64,000 bases of DNA, from contig OZ240237.1 in the NCBI GenBank assembly GCA_965198025.1, forward strand, positions 1-64,000, written 5' to 3'. Made by a program: the position numbers and the translations under genes. The notes beneath the pieces were generated by a model that had not been told where the DNA came from, searched no databases, and worked only from the letters and a program-made list of their open reading frames with translations. The stretch is from CAYWWM01 sp965198025. Its GTDB lineage: Bacteria > Acidobacteriota > Terriglobia > 2-12-FULL-54-10. Shown one piece after another: positions 7,473-16,332 of the stretch (the stretch's first letter is position 1; every line of letters begins with the position of its first letter).

Positions 7473-7547
7473 GAGTCCTTCCAACCTCCTTTGCCGGTCA
7501 CTGCGGTTGATCAAGTAGCGACAGGCCTCCGGCCTGTGACTGCTTGG

Positions 7548-8315
7548 CTACTCCTGCACGGTCTCCAGGTCTTCCTGGCAGATGTCCTCCTGGATCTCCG
7601 AGTCCACGCGCTGGTAGTAGCGGGTGTAGCTGTAAGGAGAGCGCAACACCTGCGGGTCCTCGGCCGTCATGCGCAGTTCGAGGTACTGCCCGCCGCCCAC
7701 CAGCCGGTACTGTTCCGTCAGGGTCAGCTCTTCGCTGTGCGGCGCCCCGGCGCCGTTCAGCCAGGTATGCTCGTTGAACCGGTTGGTCTCCACCGTCAGC
7801 GTATCGCCGTCCCAGTGCCCGATGGAATCGCCGACCCACAGAGGCTCGCCCGGCGTGTGCGGGCGGTCCATGTAAACCGTCCGCATGTGCCCCAGGAAGT
7901 AGTTCTCGAACAGCATGGTGATGCGGCCGGGGGAGCGGTAGACGTCAATCTTGTTGCCTTCCCAGGCCATCATGCGGAACGGACCCACCGGCATGCAGAG
8001 CTTCGCCACGTCTTCGAGCGGATCGCTGGCTTGCGCCGCGGCCTGCGCCTCCGGCGTCAGGGCGATCTCCGCCGGGCTGCCCAGATTGCGCAGACCGCCC
8101 GGCAGAATCATATCGTCCGGCGCCAACTGATACACGCCCGTCAGGTCCGGACCGTCGCGCTCCGGACGCTCCGCCGTGGTGGTGGCGACGGGAGCCTGCG
8201 CAGCCGCCGCCAGCGGCGCCAGGGCCCACAGGAGCGCAGCCGTCCCCCACGGGATGCGCGCGCGTGCTGCTGCGCGCCTTCTCATGCTTTTTGTCATGCT
8301 CATTATGCTCGCCAT
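7548..8315 (-). CDS. Secreted W-x-G-D-T-L family protein (paralog 1)
   Basis: A 255-residue product of unknown function. A signal peptide spans about residues 11-35 (ending LAAAAQA). Conserved landmarks, shared with 8387-9208, 9981-10724 and 19032-19799, are PDLTGVY near the mature N terminus, TVYMDRPH, the core GHWDGDTLTVETNRFNEHTW, then PHSEELTLTEQYRL, and aromatic-rich SPYSYTRYYQR. The D/E-rich, beta-strand-like pattern suggests a lipocalin-like or sandwich fold exported to the periplasm or surface. ATG 8315 fits the signal peptide and a GAGG 11 bases upstream. It follows 8387-9208 with a 71-base gap and precedes the DUF6152 gene. Confidence 0.75.
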   Translation of the reverse strand: MASIMSMTKSMRRRAAARARIPWGTAALLWALAPLAAAAQAPVATTTAERPERDGPDLTGVYQLAPDDMILPGGLRNLGSPAEIALTPEAQAAAQASDPLEDVAKLCMPVGPFRMMAWEGNKIDVYRSPGRITMLFENYFLGHMRTVYMDRPHTPGEPLWVGDSIGHWDGDTLTVETNRFNEHTWLNGAGAPHSEELTLTEQYRLVGGGQYLELRMTAEDPQVLRSPYSYTRYYQRVDSEIQEDICQEDLETVQE

Positions 8316-8386
8316 ATCTTTACCATCCTCGTCATGTTCACCATGCGACTCTGCCTGTTCCGCCGGGCATGGCGTCAATCCGCGCG

Positions 8387-9208
8387 TCAATCCGCGCGCA
8401 GAATCTTCCGTTCCTGGTCCCAATCTTCGAGCGCTTGCAGGTAGAGCTGCAGCCAGGCGCGCCGCCCCTCCGGCGTGTCCAGGCAAACGCCTTCGGCGGG
8501 AGCCGTGTCATCGGGCAGCTTGCGGTAATAGCGCGTGACGGTGAAGGGGCGGGTCAACGCGAAGCGGTCGTCTATGGTCGCCTTCATCTCGATCCAGGTG
8601 TCGTTGACGATGAACCGCCGCCGCTCGACGATGTGGAGCGCCTGGGTGTGCCGCTGCCGGTCGCGCGTGAACCAGGTCTTCTCATTGAAGCCGATTCCGT
8701 CCGCCACCAGCGTGTCTCCTTCCCAATGGCCGGCCCAATCGCCGAGATACGTGAGGGGCGGATTCTTCAGGTGGGGGCGGTTCATGTAAATCCGGCGGCT
8801 GCCGCCCAGGTAGATGTTGCCGCCTCTGTTTCCGATCAGGGTGATCTTCTCCGGCGAGACCGCAATCTGAAAATCCAACGACGAATCCTTGCGGACCGTG
8901 CCTTGCGGGCGGCACAGCGAAGAGTCTTCGAGGTCCCAAACGGTGGCTTGCCGGCGCGCCTCAGCCCAGGGCTGGGTCAGCGAGGCGATCAGCTCGATGG
9001 TGTCGGGTTCCGGCGGGTAGTCCACCGTGTAGCCCGGCGGCGCGACCTGCCCTTCGCGATCCTGCTGCTCGTACATGCCCATCCACTTTTCCTGCCAGCC
9101 CTCCGGCGGCGGCGTTCGTTTCCCTGCCGCGTCGCCGTGACCTTGCGCCCACAGCGGCAAGGCAGCCGTTCCAGCCAGCACTGAAAGAATCAGGACAACT
9201 CGAAACAT
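8387..9208 (-). CDS. Secreted W-x-G-D-T-L family protein (paralog 2)
   Basis: A 273-residue product, first gene of the leftward cluster, with a strong GAGGAGGAG ribosome site before ATG 9208. The signal peptide is MFRVVLILSVLAGTAALPLWAQ. The family landmarks are RIYMNRPHLKNPPLTYLGDW, GHWEGDTLVADGIGFNEKTW, HIVERRRF and RPFTVTRYYR. The N-terminal region (residues 30-100) is longer than in the other copies and rich in Pro and Asp. No catalytic motif is recognised. Its divergence from paralog 1 argues for an old duplication, not a recent one. Confidence 0.75.
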   Translation of the reverse strand: MFRVVLILSVLAGTAALPLWAQGHGDAAGKRTPPPEGWQEKWMGMYEQQDREGQVAPPGYTVDYPPEPDTIELIASLTQPWAEARRQATVWDLEDSSLCRPQGTVRKDSSLDFQIAVSPEKITLIGNRGGNIYLGGSRRIYMNRPHLKNPPLTYLGDWAGHWEGDTLVADGIGFNEKTWFTRDRQRHTQALHIVERRRFIVNDTWIEMKATIDDRFALTRPFTVTRYYRKLPDDTAPAEGVCLDTPEGRRAWLQLYLQALEDWDQERKILRAD

Positions 9209-9512
9209 TGCTCCTCCTCATGCTTCCCACGGCTCCGCAAATGCAGGAGGGCGCCGGGATGGGTTCGCCGTTCCGCGCTAGCTAGTTTATACCGGATGAC
9301 ATTATGCAAAGCAATAACCTTGAAATAACCTTGCTGGAAGTGCGTTATTCAACTTCCGAAGGAACCGAATCTACCGAAGGAACCGCATCTCCCGCAAATC
9401 ATTTCGGGAGCGGTGCAGGCCGGGAGCAGCGCGACAAAACCCTTGCCCTGCACCCTCGCTTCCGATAAGCTAACAGCGATGAGATTTGCCAACAGGCGCG
9501 AGGAGCATCCAC
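9209..9512. promoter_or_regulatory. Divergent intergenic region between the two secreted-protein clusters
   Basis: This 304-base stretch separates the leftward cluster starting at 9208 from the rightward one at 9513, so promoters for both should lie here. AGTTTATAC near 9285 is a possible -10. Two small direct repeats are visible: AATAACCTTG twice (9313-9333) and CCGAAGGAACCG-A/C-ATCT twice with an 18-base period (9356-9391). They could be regulator sites. No gene is seen. Confidence 0.4.
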
Positions 9513-9902
9513 ATGAACAACATCCATATGAACAATAAGATACGTGCCGGTCTGGCTTTGGTAGCGGCGCTTTTGTTCGTTGCCGGTCCCGCCTTCGGGC
9601 ACCACAATACGGCAGGAAGATATGACGACGATAATCACGTGACGCTGGTGGGAACCGTAACGCAGTTCAGGATGATCAATCCGCATTCGCTCCTCTTGTT
9701 TGCAGTGCAGCAGGAAGACGGCACCGTAGTGGAGTGGCATGCGGAGGGCGGTTCACCATCGGCAGCATATCGAAGAGGCTGGAGAACGGATGACTTCAAG
9801 CCCGGAGACAGCATCACGGTAACGGGAGCTCCCGCAAGGGATGGCCGCCACTATCTGATCATCAGGAAGCTGGTAACGCCCAGCGGGAAAGAACTCCGGT
9901 GA
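9513..9902 (+). CDS. DUF6152-type secreted protein
   Basis: A 129-residue product, a paralog of 7077-7472. The signal peptide covers about residues 1-30 (IRAGLALVAALLFVAGPAFG), followed by HHNTAGRYDDD. Family landmarks are LVGTVTQFRMINPHSLLLF, VEWHAEGGSPSAA, GWRTDDFKPGDSITVTGAP and ARDGRHYLIIRKL. AGGAG (9501-9505) sits 7 bases before ATG 9513; a second in-frame ATG at 9528 would still leave a usable signal peptide. The next gene, a W-x-G-D-T-L protein, follows after 78 bases, the same pairing as in the leftward cluster. Confidence 0.82.
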   Translation: MNNIHMNNKIRAGLALVAALLFVAGPAFGHHNTAGRYDDDNHVTLVGTVTQFRMINPHSLLLFAVQQEDGTVVEWHAEGGSPSAAYRRGWRTDDFKPGDSITVTGAPARDGRHYLIIRKLVTPSGKELR

Positions 9903-9980
9903 GCCGTTCGGACAACCCTGCGGCTGTTCCCAGGCCGTCCCGGGTGACGATCATTTCTTGAAAGCGAAGGAGGGGATGGA

Positions 9981-10724
9981 ATGCGTAATGTCAGGATCGC
10001 TCCGGTCTTCTTGTTCTTCCTGCTCTTTGCGGGGATCGGAATGCCGCCCGTTGCTTCCGGTCAGAACGCCTCCCCACCGGACCTTTCGGGTGTCTGGTCC
10101 CCCGACCGCAATGTCGACCACTTCAATACGGAGGCGCCCTCCTTTACAGCCTGGGCGGCCGAGAAGTACAGGGCCGCCCGGGAGGGGACCAACGCGCCGC
10201 TCGAACAGGGACGCGAAGATGTCGACCCCATGCTGCACCCCTATTGCATGACACCGGGCTATCCCCGGATCTACCTGCGTCCGAGTCCGATGGAGATCGG
10301 CCACGCCGAGGACCGGGTGTATATGCTGTTCGAGGTGGATACGGTGTGGCGCATCATCTACATGGATGGGCGGGAACACCCCCCGGCCGCGCCCCGCACC
10401 TTCTTGGGTCACTCGGTGGGCCGGTGGGAAGGAGACACGCTGGTGGCCGAGACGATCGGTCTGAACGAACTGACGTGGCTCGACAGTATCGGAACTCCTC
10501 ATAGCGAGGTTCTGCGCGTGGAAGAGCGGATCCGCCGCGTGGCGCAAGACCGGTTGGAGATGAACTTTCTGTTCGAGGATGCGCAGGCATTCACGCAGCC
10601 CTATAGCGGAGAGAGGACCTGGGAATTGCAGTCGGATTGGCAATTGATGGAATACGGTGTCTGCAACACACCCGCTACGGATCTGTATGTGGACGAGGTC
10701 CTGGAGGGCAAGCTCGGCCAGTAA
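9981..10724 (+). CDS. Secreted W-x-G-D-T-L family protein (paralog 3)
   Basis: A 247-residue product with a signal peptide (MRNVRIAPVFLFFLLFAGIG, cleaved near SGQ) and AAGGAGG upstream. The mature protein opens PPDLSGVWSPDRNVDHFN. Landmarks are IIYMDGREHPPAAPRTFLGH, GRWEGDTLVAETIGLNELTW, IGTPHSEVLRVEERIRRV, and ERTWELQSDWQLMEYGVCNT. It is closest to paralog 4 (19032-19799), sharing TPHS-x-x-LRV-x-ERIRRVAQD. The pair of cysteines (CMTPGYPRIYL and VCNTP) is shared with that copy and may form a disulfide. It lies upstream of the DUF1592/DUF1552 pair with 69 bases between. Confidence 0.78.
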   Translation: MRNVRIAPVFLFFLLFAGIGMPPVASGQNASPPDLSGVWSPDRNVDHFNTEAPSFTAWAAEKYRAAREGTNAPLEQGREDVDPMLHPYCMTPGYPRIYLRPSPMEIGHAEDRVYMLFEVDTVWRIIYMDGREHPPAAPRTFLGHSVGRWEGDTLVAETIGLNELTWLDSIGTPHSEVLRVEERIRRVAQDRLEMNFLFEDAQAFTQPYSGERTWELQSDWQLMEYGVCNTPATDLYVDEVLEGKLGQ

Positions 10725-10767
10725 CCACCCCGGCCCAAGTTTTCTGTAATGCACGGGTCCGTGGGAG

Positions 10768-10773
10768 TATACT
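10768..10773 (+). promoter_or_regulatory. Possible -10 element before the DUF1592 gene
   Basis: TATACT lies 20 bases before ATG 10794, behind a small CACGG/CCGTG inverted repeat (10753-10764). It would allow the DUF1592-DUF1552 pair to be transcribed apart from the upstream genes. There is no good -35. Confidence 0.3.
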
Positions 10774-10793
10774 AATCGCAAAAGGATGGCGCA

Positions 10794-13187
10794 ATGTTCA
10801 AGAGGATTTTATTCGGAATCGCAATTGCATTGACCGGGGCGGGGACCCTTGCGACGGTCAGGGCTCAAACTCCGAACGAAAGTCTCCAGCCCGCGTCTGA
10901 GTTCCGAGCAGTTCTCGACCGGTATTGCGTCACGTGCCACAACGAAAGACTGCGCACGGCGGAGATGATTTTGAGCACGAAGGACGTCGGGAATGTGACC
11001 GAAGACGCGGCGGCGTGGGAAAAGGTGGTGCGGAAACTTCGGACGGCCGCGATGCCTCCAGCCGGGATGCCGCGTCCGGATCCGGCGACGTACGACTCCT
11101 TTGCCAGCTACCTGGAAACGGAGCTGGACGCATTGGCCGCGGCCCATCCCGAACCGGGCCGGCCGGCCGTTCATCGCCTGAACCGTGCCGAGTATTCGAA
11201 TGCCGTGCGCGACCTGCTGGCAGTGGAGGTCGATGTCGAATCCATGATCCCTCCCGACGATTCGGGACACGGGTTCGACAATATCGGCGACGTGCTCACG
11301 GTGTCGCCGTCGCTGCTGGACCGGTACCTTATGGCGGCGCGCAAGATTGCCCGCGTCGCCATTGGAGATACCGATATCCGTCCGTACACCGAGGAATACG
11401 CGACTCCCAGGTCTCTCAAGCAGGACGCCCGCATGAACGAAGATCTGCCGTTTGGGTCGCGCGGTGGGGTTACGGTGCGGCATTATTTCCCGCTGGACGG
11501 GGAATACGAAATCAAAGTGCGGCTGCAACGGGAGGAAGAAGGGGACATTCTAGGCAGTCTCGCCGAGCTGCACCGGGTGGATGTCCGCCTGGACGGGGCG
11601 CGGATCCAACTGTTTGAGATTAGCCGGGAGAGCCAGTTGGAATCCCGGGACCCCACGAAAGAGGCGTACATCCGAAGGGCGGATGATGGTTTGCAAGTCC
11701 GCATTCCTGTGAAGGCAGGTTCGCGGCGGGTCGGGGTCACCTTCATGAAAGACACGTTGGTGGCCGAAGGTCTGACCCAGTTTGTCCGCCTGGACGACCG
11801 GATGCCCTACGTGGGCAGTGTGATTATCAGCGGTCCCTTCAATGCAACCGGACCAGGCGATACAGAGAGCCGCCGCAAGATTTTCGTGTGCAGCCCCGAC
11901 TCCGCTGATGACGAGGCTTGCGCCAGAGAGATCCTCGCAACTCTGGCGCGTCGCGCGTATCGTCGTCCGGTCAGGGATGCAGAGGTCCAAGAATTGCTGG
12001 ACCTCTACAGGGCTGGCGCGACCTCGGTCAGCTTCGACTCCGGCATTGAGATGGCTCTGCAAGGCGTTCTGGTCAGCCCCGATTTCCTGTTTCGGGTGGA
12101 ACGCGATCCGACAGATGTGGAGCCGGATACCGTCTATCGCATCAGTGACCTCGAGCTGGCCTCCCGCTTGTCCTTTTTCCTCTGGAGCAGCATACCGGAC
12201 GACGAGCTGCTGGATCTGGCGGAGCGCGGCCGACTCAACGATCCTGCGGTGCTGGAATTGCAGGTCCGCCGCATGCTGGCTGATTCGCGCGCGAAGGCTC
12301 TGGTCCGCAATTTTGCCGGACAGTGGCTCTACCTCCGCAACCTGCGCACCGCCAGGCCGGATCCGAAGACATTCCCCGAATTTGACGAGAGCTTGCGCCT
12401 GGCACTCCAGCAGGAGGTAGACCTCTTCCTCGAAAGCGTGATGTTGCGGGAGGACGGCAGGGTTGCGGACATGCTGGACGCGGACTTTACATTTTTGAAC
12501 GACCAATTGGCTCGCTTCTATCAGATTCCGAATGTTCGTGGAAGCCACTTTCGGCGCGTGAAGTTGACCGACGAGAACCGCAGAGGTTTGCTGGGGAAGG
12601 GCAGTATTCTGTTGGTGACGTCGTATCCCACCCGGACGGCTCCAACGTTGCGCGGCAAGTGGGTGCTGGAAAACATCCTGGGCGCGCCGCCGCCCCCGCC
12701 GCCGCCGAACGTTCCGTCGTTGAAAGACGACCAAGACGTCCAGGGACTTACGATGCGGCAGCGGATGGAGCAACACCGTGCAAATCCCGCTTGCGCAAGT
12801 TGTCACGCGCAGATGGATCCGCTGGGCTTTGCTCTCGAAAGCTTTGACGCCATCGGACGGTTCCGGAACACGATGGGCGAAGAGGAAACTCCCATTGATG
12901 TTTCCGGTGTACTGCCGGACGGCACGAGATTCGAGGGGCCGGCCGAGCTGCGGCAGATCCTGCTGAGCAATCGCGAGCAACTAGCCACTGCTGCGACCGA
13001 AAAGCTGCTGATTTACGCACTGGGCCGGGGGCTGGAGCACACGGACATTCCATCGATCCGCAAGATAGTCCGCGAGGCAGCTGCCGGCGACTACCGCTGG
13101 TCGTCAATCATTGGGGGGATCGTCAGGAGCATGCCGTTTCAGATGAGAAAGTCCGCCCCGCTGACGACCACTGCTGCTCTGCACTAA
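10794..13187 (+). CDS. DUF1592/DUF1588-type multidomain protein with two heme-c motifs
   Basis: A 797-residue exported protein (signal peptide 1-24, ending VRAQ). Domains in order: a planctomycete-type cytochrome-c-like segment with CVTCH (C45, C48, H49) and the conserved W-E-K-V-V-R-K-L-R and AAMPPAGMPRP; DUF1587 (HRLNRAEYSNAVRDLL, near 135-150); a carbohydrate-binding-like middle; DUF1595; DUF1592 (SRLSFFLWSSIPDDELLDLA); DUF1588 with a second CASCH (C667-H671) followed by MDPLGFALESFDAIG; and C-terminal DUF1585. This architecture is seen in Planctomycetes and Acidobacteriota, nearly always next to a DUF1552 gene, as here. An extracytoplasmic redox role on complex substrates is often suggested but not proven. 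Confidence 0.9.
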   Translation: MFKRILFGIAIALTGAGTLATVRAQTPNESLQPASEFRAVLDRYCVTCHNERLRTAEMILSTKDVGNVTEDAAAWEKVVRKLRTAAMPPAGMPRPDPATYDSFASYLETELDALAAAHPEPGRPAVHRLNRAEYSNAVRDLLAVEVDVESMIPPDDSGHGFDNIGDVLTVSPSLLDRYLMAARKIARVAIGDTDIRPYTEEYATPRSLKQDARMNEDLPFGSRGGVTVRHYFPLDGEYEIKVRLQREEEGDILGSLAELHRVDVRLDGARIQLFEISRESQLESRDPTKEAYIRRADDGLQVRIPVKAGSRRVGVTFMKDTLVAEGLTQFVRLDDRMPYVGSVIISGPFNATGPGDTESRRKIFVCSPDSADDEACAREILATLARRAYRRPVRDAEVQELLDLYRAGATSVSFDSGIEMALQGVLVSPDFLFRVERDPTDVEPDTVYRISDLELASRLSFFLWSSIPDDELLDLAERGRLNDPAVLELQVRRMLADSRAKALVRNFAGQWLYLRNLRTARPDPKTFPEFDESLRLALQQEVDLFLESVMLREDGRVADMLDADFTFLNDQLARFYQIPNVRGSHFRRVKLTDENRRGLLGKGSILLVTSYPTRTAPTLRGKWVLENILGAPPPPPPPNVPSLKDDQDVQGLTMRQRMEQHRANPACASCHAQMDPLGFALESFDAIGRFRNTMGEEETPIDVSGVLPDGTRFEGPAELRQILLSNREQLATAATEKLLIYALGRGLEHTDIPSIRKIVREAAAGDYRWSSIIGGIVRSMPFQMRKSAPLTTTAALH

Positions 13188-13268
13188 TCCGAAGAAGCGA
13201 ACCGCCCGTCCAGGGCGATGAGGGAATAGGGAAGAACGGGAACGTTTCCACAGGAGGTGTTGGGAGCC

Positions 13269-14606
13269 ATGATGATTTTCAAGAAGGCCATTCCTCGCCG
13301 CACATTCTTGCGCGGGATCGGAGCGACGATAGCGTTGCCGCTGCTAGAGGGCATGATTCCGGCCTTCGGAGCAACGAGCGCCGAGAGCCCCACTCGCCTC
13401 TCCTTTGTGTACAGTCCGAACGGAAAGCGGATGCAGCTCTGGACACCGGCAGCCACAGGAGCCGGCTTCGAGTTGCCCCCGACGCTGCAGCCGCTCGCTC
13501 CATTCCGGGATCAGCTTCTGGTGCTGACAGGCCTCGCTGCCAATGAAGGACGCAGAATCGAGGGGGAAGTGGCGGGCGACCATTCGCGAGCGAGCGGATC
13601 GTACTTGACAGGGGCTCATCCGCACCAGAGTCCCGACAAGGCCTTCACAGGGATTTCGATGGACCAGACCGCGGCCCAGGAGCTGGGCAAGCAGACCCAG
13701 CTTGCATCGCTCGAGTTGGGCATTGAGAACGAGGTGCTCGGGGCGTGTGAGGCCGGATACAGTTGCGTTTACTCCAACACCATTTCCTGGCGCACTCCGA
13801 CAACCCCCATGCCTGTGGAGATCCAGCCGCGCGCCGTATTCGAACGCCTCTTTGGCGACAGTGACAGCACAGACCCGGCGGTGCGCTTGTCGCAGATTCG
13901 CGAGAACCGCAGCATCCTCGATTTTGTAACCAAGGCTGCCAATCGTCTGAGCAGCGGGCTGGGTCCGAGCGACCGAAACAAGATCAGTGAATACCTGGAC
14001 GCCATCCGAGATGTCGAGCGCCGCATCCAGTTGGCGGAAGAACAGTCCTCCCGCGAATTGCCCAGATTGGACCGGCCCGCGGGTATTCCGCCGCGCTTTG
14101 ACGAGCACGCCAAGGTCATGTTTGATTTGCAGGTTCTGGCCTTCCAGTCCGACTTAACCCGTGTATGCACCTTCATGACGGGCCACGAGATGAGCGGCCA
14201 GGCGTTCCCGGAAATCGGAGTTCCCGATCCGCATCACGCCATGACGCATCATAACGGCGAATCGGAGAAGATCGAAAAGGTTATCCAGATCGATCTCTAT
14301 CAGATGCAGGTCTTCTCGCATCTCGTGGAGAGAATGCGGGCGACTCCGGACGGCGAGGGAACATTGCTCGATCACTCGATGATCGTTTATGGTGGCGGCT
14401 TGAGCGATGGCAACATGCATTACCACAACAATCTTCCGATCCTGGTGCTGGGCGGAGGGTCGGGCCATCTCCAAAGCGGCCGCCATGTTGTCTATCCGCA
14501 AGACACGCCGGTGTCGAACCTGTGGCTCGCGCTGCTTGAGATTCTGGGGATTCAGCCGGACGAACTGGGGGACAGTACCGGCAAGCTGAAGGGAATCGCC
14601 GCCTAG
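13269..14606 (+). CDS. DUF1552 Tat-exported protein
   Basis: A product of about 445 residues. A twin-arginine signal (PRRTFLRGIGATIALPLLEG) starts the protein, so it is exported folded and probably binds a cofactor or metal. The rest has the DUF1552 layout: RLSFVYSPNGKRMQLWTP, GDHSRASGSYLTGAHP, SMDQTAAQELG, SYSCVYSNTISW-like GYSCVYSNTISWRTPTTPMP, and a C-terminal DUF1501-like part with HHNGESEKIEKV and GGGLSDGNMHYHNNLPILVL. AGGAGG lies 11 bases before ATG 13269; ATG 13272 is also possible. It is the usual partner of the DUF1592 gene 81 bases upstream. Confidence 0.9.
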   Translation: MMIFKKAIPRRTFLRGIGATIALPLLEGMIPAFGATSAESPTRLSFVYSPNGKRMQLWTPAATGAGFELPPTLQPLAPFRDQLLVLTGLAANEGRRIEGEVAGDHSRASGSYLTGAHPHQSPDKAFTGISMDQTAAQELGKQTQLASLELGIENEVLGACEAGYSCVYSNTISWRTPTTPMPVEIQPRAVFERLFGDSDSTDPAVRLSQIRENRSILDFVTKAANRLSSGLGPSDRNKISEYLDAIRDVERRIQLAEEQSSRELPRLDRPAGIPPRFDEHAKVMFDLQVLAFQSDLTRVCTFMTGHEMSGQAFPEIGVPDPHHAMTHHNGESEKIEKVIQIDLYQMQVFSHLVERMRATPDGEGTLLDHSMIVYGGGLSDGNMHYHNNLPILVLGGGSGHLQSGRHVVYPQDTPVSNLWLALLEILGIQPDELGDSTGKLKGIAA

Positions 14607-14647
14607 AGCGGATTTGCCGCCCCGCAGTTCAGCGCCGCCGGCGCTTC

Positions 14648-16141
14648 TTATTGTTCTGGCTGCAAGTTTTCCAGCGAGAGGTCGATGAGCTCAACCCCGG
14701 ATTCTTCGAGCGGGGTGGCGCCCAACTTCAGAAGCAGGTCCACCGTTGCCGGATGCGCGAAACGGGGCACGTGGTAATAGTCCACCCCAATTCCCGCTGT
14801 CGTCGCAGCCATGGCAATGCTCAAGGGCGTTTGGCCGAACTGGTCCATGATTTCCATGTCGGCGCCCTGGGCTACCAAGAACTCGATCATTTCGTCGAAT
14901 CCGTTATAGGCCGCGCCGTGCAGCGCGGTCCAGCCGTACTCGCCAAGCGCATTGACGTCGGCTCCCAATTCCACCAACAGCCTGGCGGCTTCGACACCCA
15001 GTTGCCGGTCTTCCGGCGTCAAGGGTACGTCTGGGTTGCGGTGGACCCCGGCCGCCACGTGCAAGGGCGGGGTATTGGCCGTTGTCCGGATTTGGGGGTC
15101 GGCGCGCCCCTCGACCAGCACGGGGATCGCGTCCGCATTGCCGTTCGCCGCAGCCAGCAGGAATGGTGTTGCGCCCTGCAGGTTGATGCCTCCCTGCAAT
15201 CCGTCCTGACGAGGCCGTGGAGGAGCCTGCGCGAGCCGGGCGTTGGGATTGGTTTTTTGCGTGAGAAGCGCCTTTACAACTCTCACCATTTTCCGGTGTG
15301 AGGCCGCGTGGTGCAACGGAGAGTAACCCTCTTTGGCGTCGGTCACGTTCGGGTCTGCACCCTTTTCCAATAGAAAGAGGGAAAGCTCCTCGGCGCCGCG
15401 GGCGGTGGCCAGAAGCAGCGGAGTCACTCGGTCTGCCGTGGCCGCGTTCACATCCGCCCCTGCATCGACCAAAATTCGGGCGGAACCGGGATCGTTCCGA
15501 TCGGCGGCATAGAGCAGCGGCGTGAACCCACTCTTCGAGCGGGCATGGACATCCGCTCCGTGATCGACCAGAGCGCGAGTAATCTCCGGGTGTTTTTCGG
15601 CCACCGCCCACATCAGAGCCGTCTGCCCGCGCTGCGGTTCCCTGGCATTCGCATCCGCCGCATGAGCCAGCAGCAGGTTCACTACCTCCAGGCTCCCAGC
15701 ATGGACGGCCGTCATGAGCGCCGTCTCCCCGGAAAGCAAAGAGACGTTCGGATCAGCCCCGGCTTGCAGCAACTTTTCCGCCATGGCTGCGTTCCCGTTG
15801 GTACAGACAAGGGACAGAGGAGTGGCGCCATACTCGTTCGCGGCGTTGACGTCGGCTCCGGCGCGCAACAGAAGGTCTGCGGTTTCGAGATCATCCCAAT
15901 GGGCCACCCATGCTAATGCCGTCGAGCCGTCCGGCTGGGCTTCATTCACATCCACCCCTTCGCGCAATAGCACCCGCACCGCTTCCTGATTCTGGTTCTT
16001 AACCGCCTCTAACAGCCGCAAGTCCGCGCCAGCGGCGCTAACTACGGCTATTGACATGAGAGATATGACCAGGGAGCCAACAACGCTTCGTGTGGTTCTT
16101 CGGGAGATGGGCATGCAGGACCTGCGGTAGGAAATTGGCAT
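14648..16141 (-). CDS. Exported ankyrin-repeat protein
   Basis: A 497-residue product with a signal sequence within residues 19-42 (SVVGSLVISLMSIAVVSAAG). Around ten or eleven ankyrin repeats follow, with the usual GxTPLxxAxxxGxxxxxxxLLxxGADxN pattern; examples are GSTALAWVAHWDDLETADLL, GADVNAANEYGATPLSLVC and GETALMTAVHAGSLEVVNLL. A Pro-rich spacer (near 300-320) separates two repeat blocks. Ankyrin arrays bind proteins; the partner is unknown. GGAGA lies 5 bases before ATG 16141. It converges with the DUF1552 gene with 41 bases between the stops. Exported ankyrin proteins of this size are common in Acidobacteriota. Confidence 0.88.
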   Translation of the reverse strand: MPISYRRSCMPISRRTTRSVVGSLVISLMSIAVVSAAGADLRLLEAVKNQNQEAVRVLLREGVDVNEAQPDGSTALAWVAHWDDLETADLLLRAGADVNAANEYGATPLSLVCTNGNAAMAEKLLQAGADPNVSLLSGETALMTAVHAGSLEVVNLLLAHAADANAREPQRGQTALMWAVAEKHPEITRALVDHGADVHARSKSGFTPLLYAADRNDPGSARILVDAGADVNAATADRVTPLLLATARGAEELSLFLLEKGADPNVTDAKEGYSPLHHAASHRKMVRVVKALLTQKTNPNARLAQAPPRPRQDGLQGGINLQGATPFLLAAANGNADAIPVLVEGRADPQIRTTANTPPLHVAAGVHRNPDVPLTPEDRQLGVEAARLLVELGADVNALGEYGWTALHGAAYNGFDEMIEFLVAQGADMEIMDQFGQTPLSIAMAATTAGIGVDYYHVPRFAHPATVDLLLKLGATPLEESGVELIDLSLENLQPEQ

Positions 16142-16332
16142 ATGTTCTCCTATTGGTCAAAAGTATACATCCGTTGTCCGGCGCCGGCCCCACATTATTT
16201 CATGTCTTTGGAAGCATTTCTGTCCCGGAATTAGAGGACAGGATTTCTAAAGCGCCCAATATGCGAAATCAAGATACAATCTCTTACGCTATTGTTTTCC
16301 CATAAGCTTCATCACAAGGAGAAACGCGACTG

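Noticed and set aside
93..7540. Insertion sequences
   Set aside because: Repeats are many, but there is no transposase frame, no terminal inverted repeats around a gene and no clear target duplication.
7101..8444. 447-codon open frame on the plus strand
   Set aside because: It spans the antisense of DUF6152, a gap, and a W-x-G-D-T-L gene. Crossing gene borders and lacking motifs, it is not a gene.
11550..12980. 476-codon open frame on the minus strand
   Set aside because: It is antisense to the DUF1592 gene with its two CxxCH sites and conserved domains; no motif is seen in the antisense product.
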